This document shows, one piece after another, positions 49,038 to 57,198 of a stretch of 64,000 nucleotides of DNA (its first letter is position 1; the number at the start of each line of letters is the position of its first letter). This DNA is from Gammaproteobacteria bacterium (GTDB lineage: Bacteria; Pseudomonadota; Gammaproteobacteria; Arenicellales; Arenicellaceae). A program made the position numbers and the translations under genes. The notes below the pieces were generated by a model. It was given only the letters and a program-made list of their open reading frames with translations. It was not told the origin of the DNA and ran no database searches. Location of the stretch: contig JABDKW010000044.1 of assembly GCA_013002025.1 (NCBI GenBank), forward strand, positions 1-64,000. Reading direction: 5' to 3'.

Positions 49038-51413
49038 GTGAGACCTTTCCAACTTTACCTACGCCAACTGAACGCAGGCAAATATTTTTCCCTTGCCGCA
49101 GCTCAATTAAACCGTAGTTTAAAGCATAGTTGCGTTCACCCATGCATTCGGGGCGCCCTGCTGTGCGTGATGGTCAGTGGTTTGGGTGTGACCAACTTGC
49201 AGGCGCAAACCCGTACTGCGCCGACTGCGGATCAGGCACAGGTCACACTAAACCTGCAAGACGTGGACATTCGCGTGTTAATCAACACAGTAGCGGAAGT
49301 CAGCGGCAAAAATTTTGTGGTGGACCCGAGAGTAAAGGGCAAGGTATCGGTCATCTCCGGCGCCTCGCTCGACCCCGACCAGTTGTATGATGTTTTTCTG
49401 TCGATACTCGAGGTGCACCAATTTGCCACGGTGGATTCTGGCAGCGTGATCAAGGTGTTGCCGGCCAATGTGATCAAACAGCGGCCAACGCCGACGCTGT
49501 TTAGTCCCACCCAGGACACCACCGATGCACAGATCACCCAGATTATTCAGCTTACGCACGCGTCCGTGCAGGAGCTGGTGCCGATTATCCGGCCACTGAT
49601 TCCACCGACCAGCCATTTCGCACCGCACATGCCAAGCAATAGCGTGGTGTTGACCGACACTGCCGCCAATATCCAACGCGTGCTGAAAATAATTAAGCGC
49701 ATCGATGTGCCCGATGAGCGCTCTAATACACGCATCATCATGTTGGAAGTCGCACGCGCCAGTGATTTGGCGGGAACCCTGACCCAGCTAATTTCGTCCT
49801 CGGGAGAGCAGAAAGGCCCGGCTGGCTCGCCGCGGGTATCGGTGCAGGCTCTGGACAGTATCAATGCATTGGTGATCAACGCGACTGATACGGAGTACGC
49901 CAAAATTCAGGCACTGGTCGATGAATTGGATATCGAGCGTGAATTGCAATCCGATATCAATGTGATCTACCTCAAGCATGCCAAGGCCGAAGATCTGGTG
50001 TCGATTCTAAATGACGTCACCGCGTCTAAAACCGAAGGCACAGCGCGCGAGTCAACGGTGCAGGCCGACGAGGCGACCAACTCGTTGATCGTCAAAGCGT
50101 CTGGCAGTCAATTGAAAACCATGCGCAGTGTGATCGACCAGCTGGATCAGCGCCGTGCACAGGTGTTTGTGGAAACCGTTATTGCCGAAGTGTCTCTTGA
50201 TCAGGAGGCCAATCTCGGCATCGAATGGAACGTGGGTGGCCCCAATCAAATCAATGGCGGTGGTGACGGCACAACCGCGACTACAGTCGGCAATCTGATT
50301 GAGCGCGACAACCCCAATACCATCATTGGCACGGCCGAGGGCGGTTTTAGTGACAGCGGGTTTAATTATTCGTTATTGGATTTTAAAAAGTACAAGCTGG
50401 ATGTGATTGTTAATGCTCTGCGGGCAGATTCGAACAGCAATATCCTTTCTACGCCGACTCTGTTGACCCTGGATAATGAGACAGCCGAAATCGTGGTGGG
50501 TCAGGAAGTGCCGTTTATTACCGGTCGCTTTAACAACGGCTTTAATAACAGCACCACCACAGATGCTCAGGGCAATGTCACCAGTACCGCGGGCAATAGC
50601 TTCCAAACTATTGAGCGCAAAGACGTTGGTATTAAACTTAAAATAAAACCGCAAATCAGCGAGGGCAACACTATTCAGATGGAAGTGCTGCAGGAAATTT
50701 CCTCAGTCAGTAATACTACCGTGCAGGGTCAGGCAGACTTGATTACCAACCGCCGTTCAATAGAAGCGGTGGTGCAGGTGGATGATGGTCAGGTAATCGC
50801 GTTGGGCGGCTTAATTCAGGACGACGTTATTGATACCGTGTCCAGAGTACCGATACTCGGCAAAATTCCAATTCTTGGAGCCCTGTTTCGTAATAATCAG
50901 AAAACTGCGATTAAACGAAACCTGATGGTGTTTCTAAAGCCGCGTATTATCCGCTCGGCAGATGAACTCGCAAAATACAGCAAGACTAAATACGATGAAG
51001 TGCGGCGCGATGGCCAGATCTCACGCCTCAATAGCTCGCAGCTATTAATTAATGATGCCGAGCCACCGGTGCTGGATGAATACGAGAGTGTGGTGGAAGA
51101 CGGCTTGTTGGGCAGTGAGCGACGACGGGAAATGGCCGAGGAAGCGGCTGAGGGCAGGGTGCCACGCACGGGTCTGCGCCGTATGATCCATAAGCAGTTC
51201 AATAAAAAACCCAAGCAAGAAGAACCGGCCAAACCGGGTTTTACGCCACGCAGCGACGGTGATGATTATCCATTACCCACCGACAATGATTCGGCCGCTG
51301 GTATGGACGAGGTGCTGAAGCCGAATAACGCGGACCCCGACATTATTGAGTGGGGAGATAATCCGCCGCCACCGCCCGCTAAAGCGGCCGCGGGGGCACC
51401 ACCGGATAGTTAA
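49038..51413 (+). CDS. gspD: Type II secretion secretin GspD
   Basis: A 791-residue outer-membrane secretin. A signal-like segment ends near NLQAQT, followed by the N0 domain (VTLNLQDVDIRVLINTVAEVSGKNFV) and three N1-N3 repeats. The secretin core includes EIVVGQEVPFITG near residue 488 and VPILGKIPILGALFRN near residue 604. The last 150 residues are hydrophilic and acidic, ending in a Pro/Ala stretch. GTG 49038 gives an unusually long pre-signal region, so the true start may be internal. No gspC precedes it. Confidence 0.92.
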   Translation: MRPFQLYLRQLNAGKYFSLAAAQLNRSLKHSCVHPCIRGALLCVMVSGLGVTNLQAQTRTAPTADQAQVTLNLQDVDIRVLINTVAEVSGKNFVVDPRVKGKVSVISGASLDPDQLYDVFLSILEVHQFATVDSGSVIKVLPANVIKQRPTPTLFSPTQDTTDAQITQIIQLTHASVQELVPIIRPLIPPTSHFAPHMPSNSVVLTDTAANIQRVLKIIKRIDVPDERSNTRIIMLEVARASDLAGTLTQLISSSGEQKGPAGSPRVSVQALDSINALVINATDTEYAKIQALVDELDIERELQSDINVIYLKHAKAEDLVSILNDVTASKTEGTARESTVQADEATNSLIVKASGSQLKTMRSVIDQLDQRRAQVFVETVIAEVSLDQEANLGIEWNVGGPNQINGGGDGTTATTVGNLIERDNPNTIIGTAEGGFSDSGFNYSLLDFKKYKLDVIVNALRADSNSNILSTPTLLTLDNETAEIVVGQEVPFITGRFNNGFNNSTTTDAQGNVTSTAGNSFQTIERKDVGIKLKIKPQISEGNTIQMEVLQEISSVSNTTVQGQADLITNRRSIEAVVQVDDGQVIALGGLIQDDVIDTVSRVPILGKIPILGALFRNNQKTAIKRNLMVFLKPRIIRSADELAKYSKTKYDEVRRDGQISRLNSSQLLINDAEPPVLDEYESVVEDGLLGSERRREMAEEAAEGRVPRTGLRRMIHKQFNKKPKQEEPAKPGFTPRSDGDDYPLPTDNDSAAGMDEVLKPNNADPDIIEWGDNPPPPPAKAAAGAPPDS

Positions 51414-51427
51414 CCCGACCACCAGTT

Positions 51428-52930
51428 ATGACTGACTCCGTAGCACAGGTAAGCAGCGAGATCGGCACCGAACTGGTGCCCTATGCCTACGCCAAAAAGC
51501 ACAATATTCTGGTGCAGCGCGAAGATGCTGAGCGCCTAAATTTAACCTGTGTGGAAACGCCCAGCCTGACGGTTTTGTCGGAGCTGAAGCGGCGCTTGCA
51601 TGGGCGTTTTAATATTCGCAAGATTCCGCAGTCTGAGTTCGATGAGCAGCTAAGGGTCGCTTACGACAAAGGCGGCAGCCATGCTACCCAGTTGATGGAT
51701 GACATGGACGATGGCCTCGATTTAGAGCGACTGGCCGAGGAAATGCCACAGACCACCGATCTGCTGGAAGCCGACGACGACGCGCCTATTATTCGATTGA
51801 TCAATGCCTTGCTAACTCAAGCGATTCGTGAGAACGCGTCGGACATCCATCTGGAAGCATTCGAGCACGAGTCAGTGGTGCGCTTTCGTGTGGATGGCGT
51901 ATTGCGGGATATTTTGTCGCCGCGCCGTGAATTGCATGGTGCATTGGTATCGCGGATTAAAGTGATGTCAAAGCTGGACATTGCTGAAAAACGCCTGCCG
52001 CAGGACGGGCGCATGTCTTTGCGGGTAGCCGAACACCCGGTTGACGTGCGGGTCTCAACACTGCCAACACAGCATGGTGAGCGCGTAGTTTTGCGTTTGT
52101 TGGACAAACAAAGCGCGCGCCTGGATTTGGAAGTATTGGGAATGCCCGCCGAAATCCGCAGCACGTTTGAAAAGTTAATAAACCGGCCCAATGGAATCTT
52201 ACTGGTCACTGGTCCTACGGGCTCCGGTAAAACCACTACCCTCTACTCCGGGCTGCACAAGCTGGATCGTAAACGGCTTAATATACTGACCGTGGAAGAC
52301 CCCGTTGAGTACGACCTGAATGGGGTGGGTCAAACCCAGATCAATGCAAAAATCGGGCTTACCTTTGCCAGCGGACTGCGCTCAATATTACGGCAGGACC
52401 CTGATGTGGTGCTGGTAGGCGAGATTCGGGATCTGGAAACCGCCGAAATATCCGTGCAGGCCAGTTTAACAGGCCACCTGGTGCTGTCGACTTTGCATAC
52501 AAATACAGCTATTGGCGCAGTGACCCGTTTAGTTGATATGGGCGTAGAACCGTTTTTAATTGCCTCCAGCCTGGTTGGCGTATTGGCACAACGGCTGGTG
52601 CGGCGACTATGCCCCGATTGTAAACAGGCCTATGAGCCGGACGAAACCGAATGTCAGTTGTTAGGTCTGGTGGTTGGTGAACAGCATCAATTGTATAAGG
52701 CTCAAGGATGCGTGGCTTGCGATCAGGTCGGTTATCGCGGCCGTCTGGGGATTTATGAACTGATTAACATGGATGAGGGGATGCGTCGCTTGATTCACGA
52801 TCAGGCTGCCGAAGATGAATTGCGTCGACACGCACGCGAGACATCAAGAAGTTTGTTGCAAAATGGTTTCGAACGCGTGGTGGCGGGTGAAACAACCGTG
52901 GATGAGGTATTCCGCGTCACCCAAAGTTAA
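51428..52930 (+). CDS. gspE: Type II secretion ATPase GspE
   Basis: A 500-residue cytoplasmic secretion ATPase. An N1E-like N-domain precedes the RecA-like core. Walker A is GPTGSGKTTTLYSG near residue 259, with the Asp box ILTVEDPVEYDL and Walker B DPDVVLVGEIRDLETA. The family zinc-binding CPDC and CVAC pairs near residues 395 and 428 distinguish GspE from PilT. It begins 14 bases after gspD and lies 12 bases before gspF. Confidence 0.95.
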   Translation: MTDSVAQVSSEIGTELVPYAYAKKHNILVQREDAERLNLTCVETPSLTVLSELKRRLHGRFNIRKIPQSEFDEQLRVAYDKGGSHATQLMDDMDDGLDLERLAEEMPQTTDLLEADDDAPIIRLINALLTQAIRENASDIHLEAFEHESVVRFRVDGVLRDILSPRRELHGALVSRIKVMSKLDIAEKRLPQDGRMSLRVAEHPVDVRVSTLPTQHGERVVLRLLDKQSARLDLEVLGMPAEIRSTFEKLINRPNGILLVTGPTGSGKTTTLYSGLHKLDRKRLNILTVEDPVEYDLNGVGQTQINAKIGLTFASGLRSILRQDPDVVLVGEIRDLETAEISVQASLTGHLVLSTLHTNTAIGAVTRLVDMGVEPFLIASSLVGVLAQRLVRRLCPDCKQAYEPDETECQLLGLVVGEQHQLYKAQGCVACDQVGYRGRLGIYELINMDEGMRRLIHDQAAEDELRRHARETSRSLLQNGFERVVAGETTVDEVFRVTQS

Positions 52931-52942
52931 GCACCGGCAAGT

Positions 52943-54169
52943 ATGGCGGCGTATGAATACCAGGCCCTGGATGCACAGGGCAAAACCATAAAAGGAGTTA
53001 CCAGCGGTGATCACGCCAAGCAGGTGCGGGCTGAACTCCGAGCCCAGGGTTTAACGCCGCTCGAGGTTAAGGCCGTTTCCGACAGCACAATTGAAGATGG
53101 TCAGCCCACACAAGGCCGCGCCCGCAAAGTTAAAATCCGCTCTAATGACTTGTCAATATTGACGCGTCAGATGGCGACGTTGCTAGAATCTGGCATGACG
53201 GTTGAAGAAACCCTGAGTGCCGTAATAAAACAGTCCGAAGGCCATAAAATTAAATCGGTTATGAGCGACATACGCTCTCTGGTTACGGAGGGCTACTCGC
53301 TGTCTGATGCGATCGCGCTTTACCCAAACAGCTTTCCTGAGATTTATCGGGCATCCATTTCAGCCGGTGAGCAATCGGGTACTCTCGGGCGCGTGTTGGA
53401 GCGGCTGGCGGATTATCTGGAAGACAGTCATGCCATGCAGCAAAAGGTATCGCAGGCGGTCGCCTATCCGATTTTCCTGTTTGTAGTGTGTTTGGCGATA
53501 TTAATTGCATTGATCGTTATTGTGGTCCCCGAGGTGGTGAAGGTCTACCGTGATACCGGCCAGGACCTGCCCACTCTGACTAAGATTGTTATCAGCGCAT
53601 CTGAGTTTATGGTTAGCTATGGTTGGATAGTGGCGGGGATAATTGTGGCACTGGTGCTCGGCCTGCGGGCACTGTTCCGCCAGCCGGGACCGCGCTACTG
53701 GCTGCACTCACTATATCTGAGTACGGCCGGTATTCGAAAGATGGTGCAAAATGTTGATTCGGCGCGCATGTCGCGCACACTTTCGATCATGGTCGGCAGC
53801 GGCGTGCCGATTCTGGCTTCGATGCGTGCCAGCGCTGGCGTAATGAATAATGCGGTGCTGCGCAACGATTTAGCTCAGGCAATCGAGGAGGTCGCACAGG
53901 GCGTGTCGATCGGCAGGGCGTTGGAGCGTAATGGGCATTTCCCACCGCTGCTGGTCCATATGGTGGCCAGCGGCGAAAACAGCGGCCGGCTCGATCATAT
54001 GTTGGATAAAGCCGCCACGGCTACTGAAAATGAAATGCAGACCCGGGTTTCCATGCTGGTCAGCCTGCTGGGCCCCATGATGATTTTGATTATGGGCTCG
54101 CTGGTGTTTTCCATCGTAATGGCAATTTTGTTACCCGTATTTAATATGGATCAAATGCTGAAGCTTTAA
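52943..54169 (+). CDS. gspF: Type II secretion inner-membrane protein GspF
   Basis: A 408-residue platform protein. MAAYEYQALDAQGKTIKG starts it, two cytoplasmic GspF domains follow (residues about 70-190 and 275-400), and three membrane helices lie at about 170-195, 220-243 and 375-398. FPEIYRASISAGEQSGTLG and FPPLLVHMVASGENSGRLD are the repeated signatures. It couples the GspE ATPase to pseudopilus assembly. Confidence 0.95.
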   Translation: MAAYEYQALDAQGKTIKGVTSGDHAKQVRAELRAQGLTPLEVKAVSDSTIEDGQPTQGRARKVKIRSNDLSILTRQMATLLESGMTVEETLSAVIKQSEGHKIKSVMSDIRSLVTEGYSLSDAIALYPNSFPEIYRASISAGEQSGTLGRVLERLADYLEDSHAMQQKVSQAVAYPIFLFVVCLAILIALIVIVVPEVVKVYRDTGQDLPTLTKIVISASEFMVSYGWIVAGIIVALVLGLRALFRQPGPRYWLHSLYLSTAGIRKMVQNVDSARMSRTLSIMVGSGVPILASMRASAGVMNNAVLRNDLAQAIEEVAQGVSIGRALERNGHFPPLLVHMVASGENSGRLDHMLDKAATATENEMQTRVSMLVSLLGPMMILIMGSLVFSIVMAILLPVFNMDQMLKL

Positions 54170-54190
54170 TTTCTCTGGTAGCATACGCGC

Positions 54191-54658
54191 ATGAAAAAGT
54201 TAGTTAAAAACCATCGGGCATCAGCACCCAAGGGCTGCCGTCCACATGCTCAACAGGGTTTCACGCTGATAGAAATCATGGTGGTGGTGGTCATCATCGG
54301 TTTGATCAGTACCCTGATTTTGCCCAATATTATCGGCCGCCAGGAACAGGCCCTAGAGGTTAAGGCCAAGGCAGATATCCGGGCGATTTCCTCGCAACTC
54401 TCCCTATATAAGTTGGATAACTTTGCCTACCCCAATACCTCCGAAGGTTTACAGGCGTTGGTTACCAACCCCGGTGGTAAAAAGAATTGGCGAGGCTACC
54501 TCGACAATTTGCCTAAGGATCCCTGGGACAATCCCTATCAGTATTTGCAGCCGGGTCAGAAAAATCCCAACAGTTACGATTTATGGAGCTTTGGCGGTGA
54601 TGGCGTCGCCGGTGGCGAAGGGCATGCTGCCGACATCGGCAATTGGGAAATCGAATAA
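54191..54658 (+). CDS. gspG: Major pseudopilin GspG
   Basis: A 155-residue protein with a long basic leader and the prepilin motif QG/FTLIEIMVVVVIIGLIS. The C-terminal domain has the GspG signature DNFAYPNTSEGLQAL, NLPKDPWDNPYQY and the calcium-loop-like DLWSFGGDGVAGGEG. It forms the T2SS pseudopilus. It is the last gene of the cluster: no gspH-N follow, and mobA converges three bases past the stop. Confidence 0.95.
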   Translation: MKKLVKNHRASAPKGCRPHAQQGFTLIEIMVVVVIIGLISTLILPNIIGRQEQALEVKAKADIRAISSQLSLYKLDNFAYPNTSEGLQALVTNPGGKKNWRGYLDNLPKDPWDNPYQYLQPGQKNPNSYDLWSFGGDGVAGGEGHAADIGNWEIE

Positions 54659-54660
54659 CC

Positions 54661-55260
54661 TCAAGGCACCACATTCAGATTAGAAAAACAGTCTGCCCGA
54701 TCTGAAAAATCCACATCGCCGGTGTTATTCTCGTCCAACCATTGATGCATAGCACGGCCCCCTGAATTGAAAAATTCAGTCAACGAGGGCATGGCCAAAC
54801 CGCTGATCAAACAGTGTAAATTTTGCCGCCGCTCGCCGTCGTGAACAACGGCCGCATCCAGTCCATTTGCGCTAAGCTCTTCATTCAATTGAGATACATA
54901 GAACGGCGGTAAATCGGGCGTATCACAACTGCTGATCAGGTAATTGGCATCCAACCCTTGGGGGCTGGCAGCAAAGCTAGCCACAATGCCCGCCAGAGGG
55001 CCTTGATAGCCACGATGGCCGAGTGGATCGGTGACCAGTTGATAGCCGAACTGACTGTAGGACTTGGCATTGCGGTTAATGCTGATCAGTAAGTCGTCTG
55101 TCTGCGGCTCAAGCGCATCGATCACCCAGCTAATCAAGGGTCGGCCCTGATAATTTACTAATCCCTTATCCAGCCCGCCTACTCGCCGACCGGCTCCGCC
55201 CGCCAACACGATGCCGACAATTAAATTATCTGATTCAGCGGGTTTCCGAGGTTTGAGCAT
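54661..55260 (-). CDS. mobA: Molybdenum cofactor guanylyltransferase MobA
   Basis: A 199-residue enzyme that attaches GMP to molybdopterin to make the bis-MGD cofactor. The nucleotide-binding GIVLAGGAGRRVGGLDKGLV lies near residue 16, and the acidic ISSCDTPDLPPF motif is near residue 107. It has no other Moco genes around it. It meets gspG head-on without a visible terminator. Confidence 0.9.
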   Translation of the reverse strand: MLKPRKPAESDNLIVGIVLAGGAGRRVGGLDKGLVNYQGRPLISWVIDALEPQTDDLLISINRNAKSYSQFGYQLVTDPLGHRGYQGPLAGIVASFAASPQGLDANYLISSCDTPDLPPFYVSQLNEELSANGLDAAVVHDGERRQNLHCLISGLAMPSLTEFFNSGGRAMHQWLDENNTGDVDFSDRADCFSNLNVVP

Positions 55261-55570
55261 GGGCCGGACTATAGCACGGCGGAAGGCGATTCATACTCAT
55301 CACGGTTCTACACATTGTTGCTTTAGTTCCATTACTTATGTATTGAAACTTAAAGTAAATTCTTAAGTTCTAGCTTTTTTAGAAATAAGTCTTTGAATAG
55401 GGAACTGTTAGAAATACCAGACATATCAATAAGTTGCGAGCATATCTTGAATAAGATATTCTTTTTTGCTTACGCTTTCATCACGCTATCTTGGCTTGTG
55501 CGGATGGAGGAGGGGCAAATCGTGGCTACGAAAGACGGCGCGATTTAATAAAAATTCTAAACAGGATCTA
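55261..55570 (+). other. AT-rich intergenic region with a dyad
   Basis: These 310 bases are clearly more AT-rich than their surroundings. They contain an inverted repeat AACTTAA (55347-55353) and TTAAGTT (55363-55369) with a 9-base spacer, a possible operator for the following gene. The downstream frame opens at TTG 55466, but its first 35 codons look poor. No RNA gene is apparent. Confidence 0.5.
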
Positions 55571-56644
55571 ATGGGTTTAAAAGATTCGGGGTTGGCTGCG
55601 GAAGAGTTGCGCGCGCGCATCATGATGGATATATCCATCGGGGTGGGTGTGGCGTCCTTCGCAGTGGCCATGTGGGGTGTGCCCACGACCGTGCAGTTAG
55701 CCAAGGCGGTGGGCATTGGCGCACTGGGGGGGATGCTGTGTTTTTTGATCTTGGCGCTGGTAAACGAAGCGCTGAACTATCTGTTTCCTCAGCGCCGTAA
55801 ATCACGGCGCCGTAGTAAATCACGCAAATCGACGGAAGCTGGATTAGGTGATATTTCCGCCAAGCCGGCGCAGCAAAGCAAAACATCGAAAGTCTCCGCT
55901 TCCCACCGGCAGCGCACACATAGTCAGCAAACGCATAGTCAACTGCGTCATAGCGAACGTACTCACAGCAGTCAAAGCGTCAGCGAGCGTAGCCAGTCTG
56001 AACAGGTGGATCGTAATTCTGTCACGGAGGTCTCGCCTCGGACAGTGAGTATTGCCTCGGGCCCGAAAGCGACTCCGCCGTTTCCAAAAGCCTGGTCTGA
56101 GGAACTTATTGAAACACTTGAATGGCAGGTGTTTGACAACCTATGCATCGCTTTTTGGGAGGCTCAGGGTAATCGGGTGACCAGCCACTCCAAAGGTTCC
56201 AGCGATGCAGCCAATTTTTTCATCAGCGCAAAGAATCGCCCGGACATGAAAATCGGGGTAGTGCAGAGCCGCAGTTCGCAGGCCAATAAGGCCAGTGTGA
56301 TTGAGATGAAAAATCTGTTACGCCTCAAGAAAGACAGTGATTTGCCCATCAGTGTGTTTATGTATGCGGGGCGGATATCCAATGTGGTCAGTTCTTTCTG
56401 TCAATCACACGGTATTCGATTGTTTGGTGCATACAGCATCAATAAGGGTCTGCACGCCTTACCCCCGGCGAAACAGGAACAACTACTCAAAAACTTGATA
56501 AAACCGGACTACATGATTCCCACATGCCCTAATTGCGACATCAAGATGGTCAAGCGTAAGCGGCGCGACACCGGTCGAATTTTCTGGGGCTGCCTTTCCT
56601 ATCCTGAGTGTCGCGAAACCATCGAATATAGCCCGTATTATTAG
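55571..56644 (+). CDS. Membrane-anchored Mrr-like protein with topoisomerase-type zinc finger
   Basis: A 357-residue protein from ATG 55571, behind AGGAT. Two membrane helices (about residues 18-38 and 48-72) are followed by an Arg/Lys-rich patch and a low-complexity His/Ser/Gln linker. Residues about 170-300 resemble an Mrr-type restriction endonuclease fold, but the usual Q-x-K reads VVQSRSS, so nuclease activity is doubtful. The C-terminus carries four cysteines (CPNC, GC, EC) in a topoisomerase I zinc-finger pattern. It may bind DNA at the membrane; function is unknown. AT-rich upstream DNA hints at later acquisition. Confidence 0.7.
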   Translation: MGLKDSGLAAEELRARIMMDISIGVGVASFAVAMWGVPTTVQLAKAVGIGALGGMLCFLILALVNEALNYLFPQRRKSRRRSKSRKSTEAGLGDISAKPAQQSKTSKVSASHRQRTHSQQTHSQLRHSERTHSSQSVSERSQSEQVDRNSVTEVSPRTVSIASGPKATPPFPKAWSEELIETLEWQVFDNLCIAFWEAQGNRVTSHSKGSSDAANFFISAKNRPDMKIGVVQSRSSQANKASVIEMKNLLRLKKDSDLPISVFMYAGRISNVVSSFCQSHGIRLFGAYSINKGLHALPPAKQEQLLKNLIKPDYMIPTCPNCDIKMVKRKRRDTGRIFWGCLSYPECRETIEYSPYY

Positions 56645-56688
56645 TTCGGCTGCCCTCGCGGTTCAAATCAAATCCTGCATGGCCACCA

Positions 56689-56723
56689 AATAAAAAAGCC
56701 GGCACAAGGCCGACTTTTTTATT
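56689..56723 (-). terminator. Terminator copy A of the tRNA-Arg locus (bidirectional)
   Basis: A hairpin flanked by AATAAAAAAG and CTTTTTTATT, a diverged copy of the terminator next to intact tRNA-Arg. It follows the 19-base tRNA-Arg 3' fragment on the minus strand, and it can also end the plus-strand gene finishing at 56644. Confidence 0.85.
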
Positions 56724-56742
56724 TGGCGCGCCCGGAGGGATT

Positions 56743-56813
56743 ATTCGCCTCATCCCTGAGGCTCACCCATTGGGCAGCCTACGGCTGTTCAAATTCGCTC
56801 CGGGCGAATTTGT
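56743..56813 (-). repeat. Four-hairpin element, tRNA-Arg T-loop copy 1
   Basis: A 71-base element. On the minus strand it reads ACAAATTCG to GGCGAAT, with stems CAAATTCG/CGAATTTG, CAGCC/GGCTG, CCC/GGG and CCTCA/TGAGG. It abuts the 19-base tRNA-Arg 3' end. It is nearly identical to the adjacent copy and matches the tRNA-Pro element in architecture. Confidence 0.85.
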
Positions 56814-56884
56814 ATTCGCCTCATCCCTGAGGCTCACCCATTGGGCAGCCTACGGCTGTTCAAATTCGCTCCGGGCGAAATTGG
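56814..56884 (-). repeat. Four-hairpin element, tRNA-Arg T-loop copy 2
   Basis: A tandem duplicate of the neighbouring element with a 71-base period. It differs only at its outer end, where CCAATTTCG replaces ACAAATTCG and weakens stem 1. It directly follows GGTTCG of the degenerate tRNA body on the minus strand. Confidence 0.85.
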
Positions 56885-56922
56885 CGAACCTGGGGTTTCG
56901 AACCAGAGCCTCTGAGCAAACC

Positions 56923-56964
56923 AATAAAAAAGCCAACTCCAAAAAACGGAGTCGGCTTTTTTAT
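56923..56964 (-). terminator. tRNA-Arg terminator (copy B)
   Basis: A long hairpin with outer arms AATAAAAAAGCC and GGCTTTTTTATT and an inner ACTCC/GGAGT stem, directly after the CCA of tRNA-Arg on the minus strand. It is nearly symmetric and could act in both directions. Confidence 0.9.
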
Positions 56965-57041
56965 TGGCGCGCCCGGAGGGATTCGAACCCCCGACCACCT
57001 GGTTCGAAGCCAGGTACTCTATCCAGCTGAGCTACAGGCGC
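56965..57041 (-). tRNA. tRNA-Arg (TCG)
   Basis: A 77-base tRNA with encoded CCA on the minus strand. The acceptor arms GCGCCTG and CGGGCGC pair with one G-T wobble. The anticodon loop CTTCGAA gives anticodon TCG, and the D-arm (AGCTCAGCTGG) and T-arm (GGGGGTTCGAATCCCTC) are intact. It is flanked on both sides by degenerate copies carrying inserted elements. Confidence 0.95.
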
Positions 57042-57073
57042 GTAACTCGGTTACTACTTCTTTCGGCCTACTG

Positions 57074-57177
57074 GCCGGTACTCTATTACTCGCCTCGTCC
57101 TGAGGCTCGCCCCTACGGGGCAGCCTACGGCTGTTCAAATTCGCTCCCGGCGAATTTGTCAGCTGAGCTACAGGCGC
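57074..57177 (-). pseudogene. Degenerate tRNA-Arg copy with one element in its D-loop
   Basis: On the minus strand this starts with the exact first 18 bases of tRNA-Arg, to CAGCTG at 57160. A structured element (57159-57088) follows, then AATAGAGTACC, which matches GATAGAGTACC of the intact gene except for one base. The element therefore splits the D-loop precisely. After that the anticodon arm is replaced by GGCC-AGTA-GGCC and the rest of the tRNA is missing. The copy begins about 15 bases after the probable transcription start. Confidence 0.7.
57088..57159 (-). repeat. Four-hairpin element, tRNA-Arg D-loop copy
   Basis: A 72-base element with the same four stems in the same order. Stem 3 is extended to CCCC/GGGG, stem 4 is CCTC/GAGG, and the stem 1 loop has one changed base. 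It lies in the same direction relative to the host tRNA as the other three copies. Confidence 0.85.
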
Positions 57178-57198
57178 GTAACTCTGAAATGCGGGCGA

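Larger units (their letters stand above)
56724..56922 (-). pseudogene. Degenerate tRNA-Arg copy with two elements in its T-loop
   Basis: Read on the minus strand, a decayed body (GCTCAGAGG, an anticodon-arm-like CTGGTTCGAAACCCCAG, then GGTTCG at 56890-56885) is followed by two tandem structured elements. The exact tRNA-Arg 3' end, AATCCCTCCGGGCGCGCCA (56742-56724), then resumes. In the intact gene GGTTCG and AATCCC are adjacent, so the elements split the T-loop without loss of bases. Terminator copy A follows. Confidence 0.65.

Noticed and set aside
56743-56884. Tandem 71-base repeats resembling a short CRISPR array
   Set aside because: The units are contiguous without spacers, highly structured and lie inside a degenerate tRNA. 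No cas genes are present.
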